Source: Anaerolineaceae bacterium (GTDB lineage Bacteria > Chloroflexota > Anaerolineae > Anaerolineales > Anaerolineaceae). From it: a stretch of 11,912 nt of DNA. This document shows, piece after piece, positions 1 through 7,443 of the stretch. The stretch's first letter is position 1, and each line of letters begins with the position of its first letter. Below the pieces are notes generated by a model that saw nothing but the letters and a program-made list of their open reading frames with translations, was not told where the DNA came from and did no database searches. A program made the translations under genes and the position numbers. The DNA lies in assembly GCA_027348305.1 (NCBI GenBank), contig DAIEPS010000036.1, positions 1 through 11,912 of the forward strand. Reading direction: 5' to 3'.

Positions 1-561
1 AGGGCTGATCGTGGCTTTGCGGTTGACTTCCCGGCCGATGATCGAGCCCACAGAATTGCCCAAAAGACACAACACTGCGAAAAGCCAACCCAACCAATGC
101 CCCTGCAGGTGGCTGTTGGCGGGGTTGAAATAGATCACCACACCAGCCAGGTTGAGCAGCACACCTATCCATTGAAGCCAGTTAAGCTTCTCTTTGATTG
201 TGATGCTTGAAACGATTGCCACAAACAATGCGCTGAGGTTCAAGATCAGGCTGACTGTCACGGATGGCAGGTAGGCCAGGCCAAGATACTGTCCACCCTG
301 CCCGATTGTATAGAGCACAACGCCAAGCACCACCATCGTAACCCATTGACGGGCAGACAGGCGCTTGATCTGGGCTCTGATGTCTTTCTTTAGTAAAAGC
401 GGAAAAAATATCAGCGACGCCAACATGTAGCGTAACCCGGCAAAGGTCATGGCCGGGATATCCGCCAGGCCGATTTTGATCAACACCCATGAGGTAGACC
501 AAATGATCGTCACCAGAACTGCGAGCAATATTGCCTTAATGCGGGAAGGTTTTTTCATCAT
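1..561 (-). CDS. EamA-family drug/metabolite transporter permease, 3' end outside window
   Basis: This is an inner-membrane permease of the DMT/EamA superfamily; the substrate cannot be told from the sequence. The frame opens with two adjacent ATG codons (MMKKPSRIK) and stays open for 187 codons to the left edge, so about the N-terminal 60% is present. The first segment carries the family hallmark (VTIIWSTSWVLIKIGL, then PAMTFAGLRYML), followed by hydrophobic segments VVLGVVLYTIG, SVTVSLILNLSALFVAIVSS, the typical KEKLNWLQWIGVLLNLAGVV block, and WLGWLFAVLCLLGN. About six membrane helices are visible. The start lies 12 nt after the recJ stop with no clear Shine-Dalgarno, so it is probably co-transcribed with alr and recJ. 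The shared operon does not suggest a shared function. Confidence 0.88.
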   Translation of the reverse strand, partial: MMKKPSRIKAILLAVLVTIIWSTSWVLIKIGLADIPAMTFAGLRYMLASLIFFPLLLKKDIRAQIKRLSARQWVTMVVLGVVLYTIGQGGQYLGLAYLPSVTVSLILNLSALFVAIVSSITIKEKLNWLQWIGVLLNLAGVVIYFNPANSHLQGHWLGWLFAVLCLLGNSVGSIIGREVNRKATISP

Positions 562-573
562 TACAGGGTCAGA

Positions 574-2325
574 TCATTCAGAAGGACGCATATCCCGGAT
601 GTTGATCTGTTGGGTTTCTTTCTCAAAATATCGGTTGATCTCGATGGTATACACAATGTCAAAGCGTGATTTTGTATCTTTCCATACGCTGAACCACTGT
701 GCCTGGTTGAATGCTACTGCCTGGTTGATGGGCGACCCCTCGATCACACATCGCAAGTGAGTCGATTCCTTGCCCATCGTTTTCACATCCGAGAATTTCA
801 CGTTCCTGGCCACGAACAATGCCGAAGGATTGCTCATGCCCGTGGGCTGAAGGGATTCAAGTTCGCGATAGATATTGGGAGTGATCTCTCCAACCGGCAC
901 TTCACAATCCACTTTGACCATTTGTTTTAATTCCTGCTGCCCAAGTTGCCGGTCGGCAATGCCTGATAATTTCTTCACCAGAGCGGGCAGATTCTCGATC
1001 TTGACGGTGAAGCCCGCCGCCATTGCGTGGCCGCCGTGTCTGACGAGAAGATCCGAACACTCATCCAACGCCTCGGTTATATGGAATTCAGGGATGCTGC
1101 GGCAGGATGCCCGGCAGAAGTCTTTTTCAACCACGCCTGCGATGGCAGGGCGGTAATAATATTCGGTCAATTTGGCGGCCACCAATCCCACGATGCCAGG
1201 GTAAATATCCTCACCCGGCAGACAACCACTCACGGAAACATCCGGTTCGCTTTCGCTGGGCACCTTGAAAAAAGCGGGGATCAAGTTTAAGTTGGCATCT
1301 TCACCGATGCTCTCTTTGGCGCAATCCTGGGCGGCTTTGGTAGCCTTCTGCCGTTCATTGTTTTGATTATCCAATTCCTGGGCCAGAAGACCGGCATTGG
1401 ATGGCGAGTCGGTGACCAAAAGCTCATACGCTTTAAGCGCTGAATCCATGCGGCCAGCCGCGTTAAGGCGCGGACCAAGAATGAACCCGATATCAGCGGC
1501 AGAAATACGGTTGACTTCCTTGCCGGCTGCCCCCGCCAGTGCCTTGATGCCGATGCGGTTCCCCATTCTGATCTGGTTAATGCCTCGTCTCACCAGCGTT
1601 CGGTTCTCGCCTGTCAGCGGAACAATATCCGCCACCGTGCCCAGCGCCACCAGATCGAGGAAATCGTCTGCCGTCCAATCACCTGTAGGGCGCCGCGTGA
1701 ACAAAGCCTGGGCGATCTTGTAAGCGAGCCCGACTCCGGCCAGGTCCTTGTACGGATATGGGTCACCCTCCCGTTTAGGGCACACAATGGCGTAAGCTTG
1801 CGGCAGGTCGTCCTTGGGGTGGTGGTGGTCGCTGATGATCAGATCAATCCCTTGCGACCGGGCATGTTCCGCTTCCCGCGGCGAACGGATGCCGCAATCC
1901 ACGGTCAGGATCACCTTTGCGCCAGAATCAGCCAGCATGCTGATGGATTCGTTATTCAGGCCGTATCCTTCATCAAACCGGTTGGGGATGAAGCGGTAAA
2001 CCTTGGCATCCAGTTTTTGCAGCACCTGCACCATCAAAGCGGTAGCAGAAACGCCGTCGACGTCATAATCGCCGTAGACGATAATGCCCTCATGCCGGTC
2101 GATGGCTTGCAGCAGCCGTTCGACTGTTTTTTCCATATCGAGCAGCAAAAACGGATCGTGGATGGGAAAAGATGCGTTGAGATAATTTGACGCTGCGTCA
2201 ACATCTACGATGCCGCGGTTAAATAATATTTGTCTGATAAATTTTGGGAAATCCTGAAATTGTTGGTCAATTTCAGGGGGAATTGCGGGATAAACCCACC
2301 AGTTTTTCTGCTGCGTTGAAGGCAT
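574..2325 (-). CDS. recJ: Single-stranded-DNA-specific exonuclease RecJ
   Basis: RecJ degrades single-stranded DNA 5' to 3' in recombination, base-excision and mismatch repair. The 583-aa length is normal. The DHH domain shows DYDVDG (86-91), GYGLN (120-124), the VDCG motif (142-145) and the signature DHHHP (166-170), followed by AGVGLAYKI (196-204), GTVADIVPL (229-237) and GPRLNAAGRMDSA (284-296). The DHHA1 domain shows YPGIVGLVAAKL (375-386) and RHGGHAMAAGF (429-439). These motifs supply the Mn/Mg ligands and the DNA-binding groove. The C-terminal ~120 residues fit the OB-like domain. The start is supported by AGGA seven nt upstream (2333-2336). The gene begins 14 nt after the alr stop and ends 12 nt before the permease, indicating one transcript. 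No defect is seen. Confidence 0.96.
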   Translation of the reverse strand: MPSTQQKNWWVYPAIPPEIDQQFQDFPKFIRQILFNRGIVDVDAASNYLNASFPIHDPFLLLDMEKTVERLLQAIDRHEGIIVYGDYDVDGVSATALMVQVLQKLDAKVYRFIPNRFDEGYGLNNESISMLADSGAKVILTVDCGIRSPREAEHARSQGIDLIISDHHHPKDDLPQAYAIVCPKREGDPYPYKDLAGVGLAYKIAQALFTRRPTGDWTADDFLDLVALGTVADIVPLTGENRTLVRRGINQIRMGNRIGIKALAGAAGKEVNRISAADIGFILGPRLNAAGRMDSALKAYELLVTDSPSNAGLLAQELDNQNNERQKATKAAQDCAKESIGEDANLNLIPAFFKVPSESEPDVSVSGCLPGEDIYPGIVGLVAAKLTEYYYRPAIAGVVEKDFCRASCRSIPEFHITEALDECSDLLVRHGGHAMAAGFTVKIENLPALVKKLSGIADRQLGQQELKQMVKVDCEVPVGEITPNIYRELESLQPTGMSNPSALFVARNVKFSDVKTMGKESTHLRCVIEGSPINQAVAFNQAQWFSVWKDTKSRFDIVYTIEINRYFEKETQQINIRDMRPSE

Positions 2326-2339
2326 CAGCTATTCCTGCT

Positions 2340-3455
2340 TTATTCATCAAGATAAAAACGAGGTACACGATCCATTAATCCGCAGATCACTTCGTAATTA
2401 ATGGTTCCCCACAGCTTGCCTATTTCTTCAGCGGAAATGCTTTCATTGCCCTGCTTGCCGATCAGCACCATTTCATCTCCCGCTTTGGCCGTGGAGTCAT
2501 CCGGCAGCCGCCACATGGATTGATCCATGCAGATGGTACCCGCTTGTTGAACGCGGTGCCCGCCGATCAGGGCGATATTCCCCATCAGGCGGCGCAGACC
2601 ATCCGCGTAACCGATGGAGGTTGCAGCAATTTTTTCAACCTGCTTGGTGTAATACTTGTGCCCGTAGCTGATGCCAAAACCGGGCGGCAGGGTTTTTACA
2701 GAGGTCAGGCGGCATTTCCAACTCAACGCCGGCTCGAAATCACTTGGCAGCAACGCCTGGGGTGACGGATGCAGACCAAAAATGGCGATCCCGGGTCTGA
2801 CCGCATCGTAGCGTGCATCCGGGAAGAATATCGCACCCGCCGAGTTTGCGGCGTGCACCATTTTTGGATGGACGCCGATGGATTTAAGCGCAGCCAGCAC
2901 GCGGTCAAAGCGTCTGATCTGAAGATTGGTAATGGGTTTCTGCGGTTCATCCGCGCAGGCGAAATGGGTGAAGATGCCCTCAAAATCAAGGTGTTCCAGG
3001 TTGGCGATGTGCTGGCCAAACGCGTCTGCCTCTTCGTAATACATGCCCAGCCTGCCCATGCCAGTGTCGATCTTGGCATGCACGGCTACCTTGCCGCCGG
3101 CTTCTTTGGCTGCCTGGTCAAAGGCCGTCGCCAGGTCGTAATTGTTGACCATCAGGCTGATGTGATACTGAATGGCATCGGCCACCCGTTCAGGGGTGGT
3201 ATACCCCATCACCAGCAGCGGAATTTCAATCCCCGCTTCGCGCAAGCGGATGGCTTCTTCAACGCGGGCCACACACAACCAGGCCGCCCCTGCTTTCACA
3301 GCAGTTTTCGAGACTTCGATCAAGCCGTGCCCATAAGCATTGGCTTTAACTACGGCCATCACCGGCCGTCCGGTGAGTTTTCCGATCCTTTGAATGTTCC
3401 GACGGATCGCTCCCAGATTTACTTCAACCCAGATGGTTTGATTGTCGAGATTCAT
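2340..3455 (-). CDS. alr: Alanine racemase (PLP-dependent)
   Basis: Alr interconverts L- and D-alanine with pyridoxal phosphate and supplies D-Ala for peptidoglycan. Taking the ATG at 3455 gives 371 aa, the usual length. Visible are the PLP lysine in AVVKANAYGHG (K37), HAKIDTGMGRLG in the barrel, RPGIAIFGLHP, the second catalytic base in FGISYGHKY (Y264) and the active-site loop GTICMDQSM. A longer frame starting at 3584 adds 43 residues that do not look like Alr and would overlap the divergent tgt start. A good promoter lies directly upstream of the 3455 ATG, so the shorter start is preferred. It is the first gene of alr-recJ-permease. Its cell-wall role parallels uppP on the opposite strand. 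Confidence 0.96.
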   Translation of the reverse strand: MNLDNQTIWVEVNLGAIRRNIQRIGKLTGRPVMAVVKANAYGHGLIEVSKTAVKAGAAWLCVARVEEAIRLREAGIEIPLLVMGYTTPERVADAIQYHISLMVNNYDLATAFDQAAKEAGGKVAVHAKIDTGMGRLGMYYEEADAFGQHIANLEHLDFEGIFTHFACADEPQKPITNLQIRRFDRVLAALKSIGVHPKMVHAANSAGAIFFPDARYDAVRPGIAIFGLHPSPQALLPSDFEPALSWKCRLTSVKTLPPGFGISYGHKYYTKQVEKIAATSIGYADGLRRLMGNIALIGGHRVQQAGTICMDQSMWRLPDDSTAKAGDEMVLIGKQGNESISAEEIGKLWGTINYEVICGLMDRVPRFYLDE

Positions 3456-3461
3456 TTGCTT

Positions 3462-3490
3462 AGTATAAACGACCTGTACATCCCCTGCAA
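3462..3490 (-). promoter_or_regulatory. Sigma-70-type promoter of alr, possibly leaderless
   Basis: Read on the minus strand: -35 TTGCAG (3485-3490), a 17-nt spacer, and -10 TATACT (3462-3467, five of six consensus bases). Only six nt (3456-3461, AAGCAA) separate the -10 box from the alr ATG at 3455. Transcription would therefore begin at or next to the start codon, and no Shine-Dalgarno is present. The box positions are seen directly; the leaderless mRNA is inferred. Confidence 0.6.
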
Positions 3491-3592
3491 GGAAAATTCC
3501 GTGCCATCCGTTTTTACCCAGAATAGAAAAACAACCAAAAGAAATGGTTGGATTTGAAATTTCTAAGTAAGGATTACGATTCATTTGGGGTT

Positions 3593-3598
3593 TATAAT
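3593..3598 (+). promoter_or_regulatory. Candidate -10 box of tgt
   Basis: A perfect TATAAT lies nine nt before the tgt ATG at 3608. No convincing -35 hexamer is found 16-18 nt upstream. If used, the 5' end would fall about 2-4 nt before the ATG, giving a near-leaderless mRNA. The only Shine-Dalgarno-like sequence, GAGG at 3602-3605, sits just two nt from the ATG, which is too close for normal use. Confidence 0.35.
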
Positions 3599-3607
3599 GT
3601 TGAGGTT

Positions 3608-4738
3608 ATGACAAACACTCCTTTTACTTTCGATATTATTGCAACCGATAATAATGCCCGCGCCGGCATTTTTCATACGCCCCACGGCGACTTGTTGACC
3701 CCTGTCTTTGCGCCGGTCGGCACACAGGCGACCGTTAAATCGATCACGCCTGCCCAATTGAAAGACACTGGCGCCAGTTTAGTCCTTTCAAACACGTATC
3801 ACCTCTACCTGCGCCCCGGCGCGGACCTGGTGGCTGAGATGGGCGGCCTGCATGAGTTCATGCAGTGGCCAAAACCCATGCTCACCGATTCGGGCGGGTT
3901 TCAGGTATTTTCCCTTTCAGATACCCGTAAAGTGGATGAAGAAGGTGTGACCTTCAAGAGTCACATTGACGGCTCCTCACACCGCTTCACCCCTGAAAGC
4001 TCCATCAAGGTTCAAGAGCAGCTTGGTGCCGATATCATCATGGCTTTTGACGAGTGCGCCACGCCCAACGACCGGGCTTACAACGAGCGTGCCGTGGTGC
4101 GCACACATAACTGGCTCAAACGCTGTGTGGCGGCTAAATCACGTTCAGACCAGGCGCTCTTTGGCATCGTCCAGGGCGGTGTCTTTGCGGACCTGCGCCG
4201 TGAATCCGCCGAGTTCGTCTCTTCGATGGACCTGCCAGGCACAGCCATCGGCGGTCTTTCTGTGGGCGAAACCAAGGCTGAAATGCACGCAATGCTGGAA
4301 GTGTTGCATCCCATTCTGCCGGCAAACAAACCGCGCTACCTGATGGGCGTTGGCTCGCCCGAAGACCTGGTGAACGGTGTGCTGCGCGGCGTGGATATTT
4401 TCGACTGCGTGCTACCCACCCGGCTGGCGCGCCACCAATCCGCGTTTACCCCTACCGGGAGAATCAACCTGATGAACGCAGGTTTCGCGCGAGATTCTCA
4501 TCCAATTGATGAAACATGTGGTTGTTATGCCTGCAGTAACTTTACCCGCGCCTACATTCGCCACCTGGTCGTAGCCAAAGAAATGCTGGCCTCCACTTTA
4601 ATTTCCATCCATAATATTTCATTCCTGATCAACCTGATGAATAACATCCGCGCATCCATCCTGGCAGGCAATTTTGAACCTTTTGCCGCAAATTTCTTAC
4701 ACACCTATAAAACCAACAAAAAACAGGAGCCTTCATGA
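3608..4738 (+). CDS. tgt: Queuine/preQ1 tRNA-ribosyltransferase (tRNA-guanine transglycosylase)
   Basis: Tgt exchanges guanine-34 of GUN-anticodon tRNAs (Asp, Asn, His, Tyr) for preQ1, the committed step of queuosine modification. With the ATG at 3608 the protein is 376 aa, normal for bacterial Tgt. Visible are the general base in LTDSGGFQVFSL (D94), DIIMAFDEC (142-150), the base-recognition loop GIVQGGVFADLR (186-197), AIGGLSVGE (213-221), the nucleophile in DIFDCVLPTR (D266), and a complete zinc site CxCx2Cx25H (C304, C306, C309, H335). An upstream in-frame ATG at 3548 would add 20 residues atypical of the family. The stop overlaps the uppP start as ATGA, suggesting translational coupling. 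No other queuosine gene is in view. Confidence 0.97.
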   Translation: MTNTPFTFDIIATDNNARAGIFHTPHGDLLTPVFAPVGTQATVKSITPAQLKDTGASLVLSNTYHLYLRPGADLVAEMGGLHEFMQWPKPMLTDSGGFQVFSLSDTRKVDEEGVTFKSHIDGSSHRFTPESSIKVQEQLGADIIMAFDECATPNDRAYNERAVVRTHNWLKRCVAAKSRSDQALFGIVQGGVFADLRRESAEFVSSMDLPGTAIGGLSVGETKAEMHAMLEVLHPILPANKPRYLMGVGSPEDLVNGVLRGVDIFDCVLPTRLARHQSAFTPTGRINLMNAGFARDSHPIDETCGCYACSNFTRAYIRHLVVAKEMLASTLISIHNISFLINLMNNIRASILAGNFEPFAANFLHTYKTNKKQEPS

Positions 4739-6330
4739 CCCTTATTCAATCCATCATCCTGGGCATCGTCCAGGGTCTGACCGAGTTCTTACCCATTTCC
4801 TCTTCTGCCCACCTGGTATTGATCCCCGACCTATTGGGATGGCATATCCCTGAAGCTCAGGTTTTTCCCTTTGGTGTCTTGGTGCAAATGGGCACTCTTA
4901 TCGCCGTGATCCTATACTTCTGGAATGACCTGTGGAAGATCATCAAGGCATTTTTCAAAGGACTTGTTGATCGCAAACCTTTTGAAGACCCCAACGCCCG
5001 CCTTGGTTGGTTTCTCATCCTCGCCACCATCCCGGCTGTCATTTCGGGCATGCTGCTCAAGAGCAAAGTGGAAGCCGCTTTCAATGACGCCAATGCTACC
5101 GCCTATTTCCTGATCGGGACGGCTGCGCTGCTGGTGCTAGCTGAGACCATTAGTAAACGCACCCGCAACATGATGAGCATGACCTGGTTTGATGCACTAT
5201 GGATGGGTCTTTTTCAAGCGCTCTCCATTTTCCCCGGCATTTCTCGCTCCGGTTCAACCATCGCCGGTGGCATGACCCGCAACATGGACCGCCCCTCCGC
5301 GGCCCGCTTCTCCTTCCTCATGTCAATCCCGGTCATGATCGGTGCCGGTGTAGTCAGCCTTTCTGATGTGCTTAAAGTACCTGACCTTGCCAGTTTTGCC
5401 CCCAAGATCCTGGTGGGGATCGTGGTTGCTCTCCTGGTAGGTTATCTTTCGATCCATTGGCTGTTGGGTTTCCTGACCAAACGTTCATTCTACTGGTTCG
5501 CACTCTATTGCGTGCTTTTTGCAGCTTTGGTTTTGATCGTCGGGGCAGTCCGCGGCAACGCACAGGCCGCCGTCGTAACACCCATGGCTGAAACCGCAGT
5601 CGTTCAATCCACACTCAACCCTGCATCCGAAACCGGCACGCTGGATCAAAATCCCATGACCGTGGCTTATACGGCCTCGCTGGAATGGCTGACGCCCGCC
5701 CTGTCTACCTGCGCCCAGACCATTGGCAATTATTCGATCATCACCCATAACCTGCCCGTGGAGCAAATGGATTCTTCCGCCGATGCGGTCAAGCTGCGCT
5801 GGGGAGCCCCTGAGCATTTGACCTCCTATTCCGCGGTGCTCAGCACAGATCGCCTGGCATTGATCGTCAACCCGGCCAACCCGTTGACTTCTCTCACACC
5901 TGACCTGGCGCAAAAGATCGCTGCCGCAGCCATCCCCACCTGGGGGGATGCCGCAGCGAGCTGCCCTGATTGTTTTTCTTCTGCTCCAGATTCGAATTTC
6001 TCAGCGCTGTCTCCGGCGCTGAATTTTTATCCGGGGCGGGAAGAACCCCAGCAGCTTTTCGTGGATGCCGTGATGGCAGGCAAGCCGGTGGCATCCGCGC
6101 CTGCCCTGCTCATACCGGGCGGAAAGCAAATGGTTGAGGCCGTCGGTGGTGACCCGGCTGCTTTTGGCTTCCTCCCCTCCCGCTTCCTCACAACCAGCAT
6201 CAGGGAAGTCTCGCTATCGGGTGTTGACCCTGTCACGCTGCAAATGCCCATCCTCGCCATAACATCCGCCGAACCCACCGGCAAGACCCGCGACTGGCTG
6301 GTCTGCCTGCAAAAAGTTTTAAACCCTTGA
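4735..6330 (+). CDS. uppP: Undecaprenyl-diphosphatase fused to a PstS-like binding-protein domain
   Basis: Residues 1-275 are a complete UppP/BacA, the membrane enzyme that dephosphorylates undecaprenyl diphosphate to recycle the wall lipid carrier. Visible are the QxxxE motif in VQGLTEFLPISSSAH (Q13, E17, H26) and the phosphate-binding PGISRSGST (167-175, R171), with many membrane helices, the last at about 252-272. UppP normally ends here. This frame continues unbroken to 531 aa. After a Thr/Ala/Pro-rich linker (about 275-305), residues 306-531 resemble a type 2 periplasmic-binding domain: LALIVNPANPLTSLTPDLAQKI (in two halves, 374-395), PTWGD (401-405), NFYPGREEPQQLF (430-442), DPAAFGFLPS (473-482), SLSGVDP (493-499) and EPTGKTRDWL (513-522). 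The SGSGT-type phosphate loop of true PstS is absent (REEPQQ stands in its place). The start has AGGAG (4725-4729) five nt upstream and overlaps the tgt stop. UppP is certain; the ligand of the extension is unknown. Confidence 0.93.
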   Translation: MTLIQSIILGIVQGLTEFLPISSSAHLVLIPDLLGWHIPEAQVFPFGVLVQMGTLIAVILYFWNDLWKIIKAFFKGLVDRKPFEDPNARLGWFLILATIPAVISGMLLKSKVEAAFNDANATAYFLIGTAALLVLAETISKRTRNMMSMTWFDALWMGLFQALSIFPGISRSGSTIAGGMTRNMDRPSAARFSFLMSIPVMIGAGVVSLSDVLKVPDLASFAPKILVGIVVALLVGYLSIHWLLGFLTKRSFYWFALYCVLFAALVLIVGAVRGNAQAAVVTPMAETAVVQSTLNPASETGTLDQNPMTVAYTASLEWLTPALSTCAQTIGNYSIITHNLPVEQMDSSADAVKLRWGAPEHLTSYSAVLSTDRLALIVNPANPLTSLTPDLAQKIAAAAIPTWGDAAASCPDCFSSAPDSNFSALSPALNFYPGREEPQQLFVDAVMAGKPVASAPALLIPGGKQMVEAVGGDPAAFGFLPSRFLTTSIREVSLSGVDPVTLQMPILAITSAEPTGKTRDWLVCLQKVLNP

Positions 6331-6391
6331 TCTATTGCAAGAATCGGAAATCAATAAAAAAATCCCTGCTCTATTACAAGAATCGGAATTC
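6331..6391 (+). repeat. Direct repeat pair, 22 bp
   Basis: Two copies of a 22-bp sequence lie at 6331-6352 and 6370-6391, with 20 of 22 positions identical. They share the core CAAGAATCGGAA (6338-6349 and 6377-6388). The second copy forms the left half of the hairpin at 6377-6413. The pair lies directly after the uppP stop. An A-rich stretch (6354-6361) separates the copies. Confidence 0.7.
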
Positions 6392-6413
6392 TTCAAAAGA
6401 ATTCCGATTCTTG
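6377..6413. repeat. Perfect 17-bp inverted repeat (hairpin) between convergent genes
   Basis: The arms 6377-6393 (CAAGAATCGGAATTCTT) and 6397-6413 are perfectly complementary around a 3-nt loop. It sits between the converging uppP and transposase genes, 45 nt past the transposase stop. Neither strand has a T-run immediately after the stem, so it is not a textbook intrinsic terminator. A palindromic repeat of the mobile REP/MITE sort is the alternative reading. Confidence 0.75.
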
Positions 6414-6457
6414 CCCTAAACACAGAAACCCGGAGATCGCATATCAGAAATTAGTTC

Positions 6458-7073
6458 TCATTCCTTGAAGTAATACTCATCCTTCATTCCCCAGTTTATT
6501 GGATTAAACTGAATATAATTCACTATATTTTCATATTCCTTTTCAGTTGTGATGATATGTTCATAATAGCTACGAAGCCAGACCGGTTCACCTTTAACTT
6601 GTCGAATAGTATTGATTCTGGTTGTAACGGCCCCCTTAAATCCTCTGATTATTGCACCAATAGTACTTACAGGAGACCGTAAGGGCGCATCGCGATTCGC
6701 CCTTACGACTGATGAATCAACAATTGACTTGTTGCTCATACTTTGGATTTTGTTTTTACTATCCTTTTCATCAAGCATCCAGATTATTCCATGGATATGG
6801 TTGGGCATCATAACAAATTCGTCATCCAATAATTCCACATTAGAACGCACTTTGGCAGATCTGAACCACTCCTGCCTGACAATTTGACCAAACTTATTTT
6901 CTTTCATTTCATCATCAATCACCATACCAAAAAGTGGTACCCGATGATGCGTCACAAGTGTGATGAAATACCCGCCTTCAGATGCATAATCAAACTCTTT
7001 TAGTCGGATTGACCTTCTATGTCCAAACGAGGAAGTGTTTTTTTACCAGGTTTTCAAAATCTTGATCATCCAT
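6458..7073 (-). CDS. REP-associated tyrosine transposase (Y1/HUH family), frameshifted near N-terminus
   Basis: These are single-domain HUH nucleases related to IS200/IS605 transposases and linked to dispersed palindromic REP sequences. The body shows the His-hydrophobic-His motif in MPNHIHGIIW, SPVSTIGAIIRGFKGAVT, and the C-terminal block EPVWLRSYYEHIITTEKEYENI (written in part), containing the likely catalytic Tyr, then VNYIQFNPINW. The conserved N-terminus HRRSIRLKEFDY and GGYFITLVTHHRVPLFG is present but has no ATG in its own frame; the longest open frame uses a GTG at 6955. An ATG at 7073 with GGTGG five nt upstream opens MDDQDFENLVKK in another frame, which stops at 7017-7019. Removing one base from the A7 run (7038-7044) joins both parts into about 204 aa. 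This could be a decayed gene, a sequencing error or programmed slippage. It follows hicB by 37 nt. Confidence 0.85.
6678..6707. repeat. REP-like 30-bp palindrome inside the transposase gene
   Basis: The arms CGTAAGGGCG (6678-6687) and CGCCCTTACG (6698-6707) are perfectly complementary. The 10-nt centre itself contains the palindrome ATCGCGAT (6689-6696), so the whole 30 bp is symmetric apart from one C/T position (6688/6697). It lies in frame within the transposase and encodes roughly VRANRDAPLR. GTARGGGCG...CGCCCYTAC palindromes of this style are familiar as dispersed intergenic repeats. Confidence 0.75.
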
Positions 7074-7110
7074 ATTTACCACCCCATTTATGGATTAGCT
7101 GTAACATACT

Positions 7111-7443
7111 TCATTCTTTTTTCTTGGTCGTGTATTCGGTCAATGCCTCGGAAATTAAGTGATTGACACTCACTCTTTCTTTTTTTGCCTTCAAACTCAC
7201 CTCTCGGTGCAGTTCGGGTGTAATGCGTACGATCAGTTTCCCGGAAAAAGGTTTATCTGGCAGTTCCCCGCGAGAAGCGCAAAAATCCAGATAATCATCC
7301 ACTGAAGCGTGAAAAGCATTTTCCAATTCCTCAACGGTTATCCCCTGAAAAGTGATCACATCACGGATGTTAATGACCTCCCCATGAAACAAGCGCGCTT
7401 CTTCATCAAATGTGACTATCGATTCATATTCCTTGTATTTCAT
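7111..7443 (-). CDS. hicB: HicB-family antitoxin
   Basis: This 110-aa protein is the likely antitoxin partner of the adjacent HicA. The N-terminal part (about 1-65) looks like the HicB partial RNase-H-like fold (YESIVTFDEEARLFHGEVIN, then VITFQGITVEELENAFHASV and DYLDFC). The C-terminal part (about 68-105), GKLIVRITPELHREVSLKA followed by VSVNHLISEALTEY, is a ribbon-helix-helix DNA-binding module. HicB proteins neutralise HicA and repress their own operon. The start overlaps the hicA stop as ATGA, and GAGGA lies six nt upstream of the ATG. The stop is 37 nt before the transposase start. The family call is firm; activity is inferred. Confidence 0.88.
   Translation of the reverse strand: MKYKEYESIVTFDEEARLFHGEVINIRDVITFQGITVEELENAFHASVDDYLDFCASRGELPDKPFSGKLIVRITPELHREVSLKAKKERVSVNHLISEALTEYTTKKKE

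Noticed and set aside
182..502. Minus-strand open frame of 106 codons near the left edge
   Set aside because: It is a shifted frame of the EamA permease, whose hydrophobic segments and family motifs are in the other frame.
2769..3557. Long plus-strand open frame (262 codons) opposite alr
   Set aside because: It is antisense to a certain alanine racemase, shows no family motif and has no ribosome site; a codon-bias shadow.
3456..3584. 43-residue N-terminal extension of alanine racemase
   Set aside because: It does not resemble the family, overlaps the tgt promoter region and lies upstream of the predicted alr transcription start.
6458..6955. GTG start at 6955 for the transposase
   Set aside because: It would cut off the conserved HRRSIRL...GGYFITL N-terminus present just upstream in the same frame; the frameshift reading explains more.
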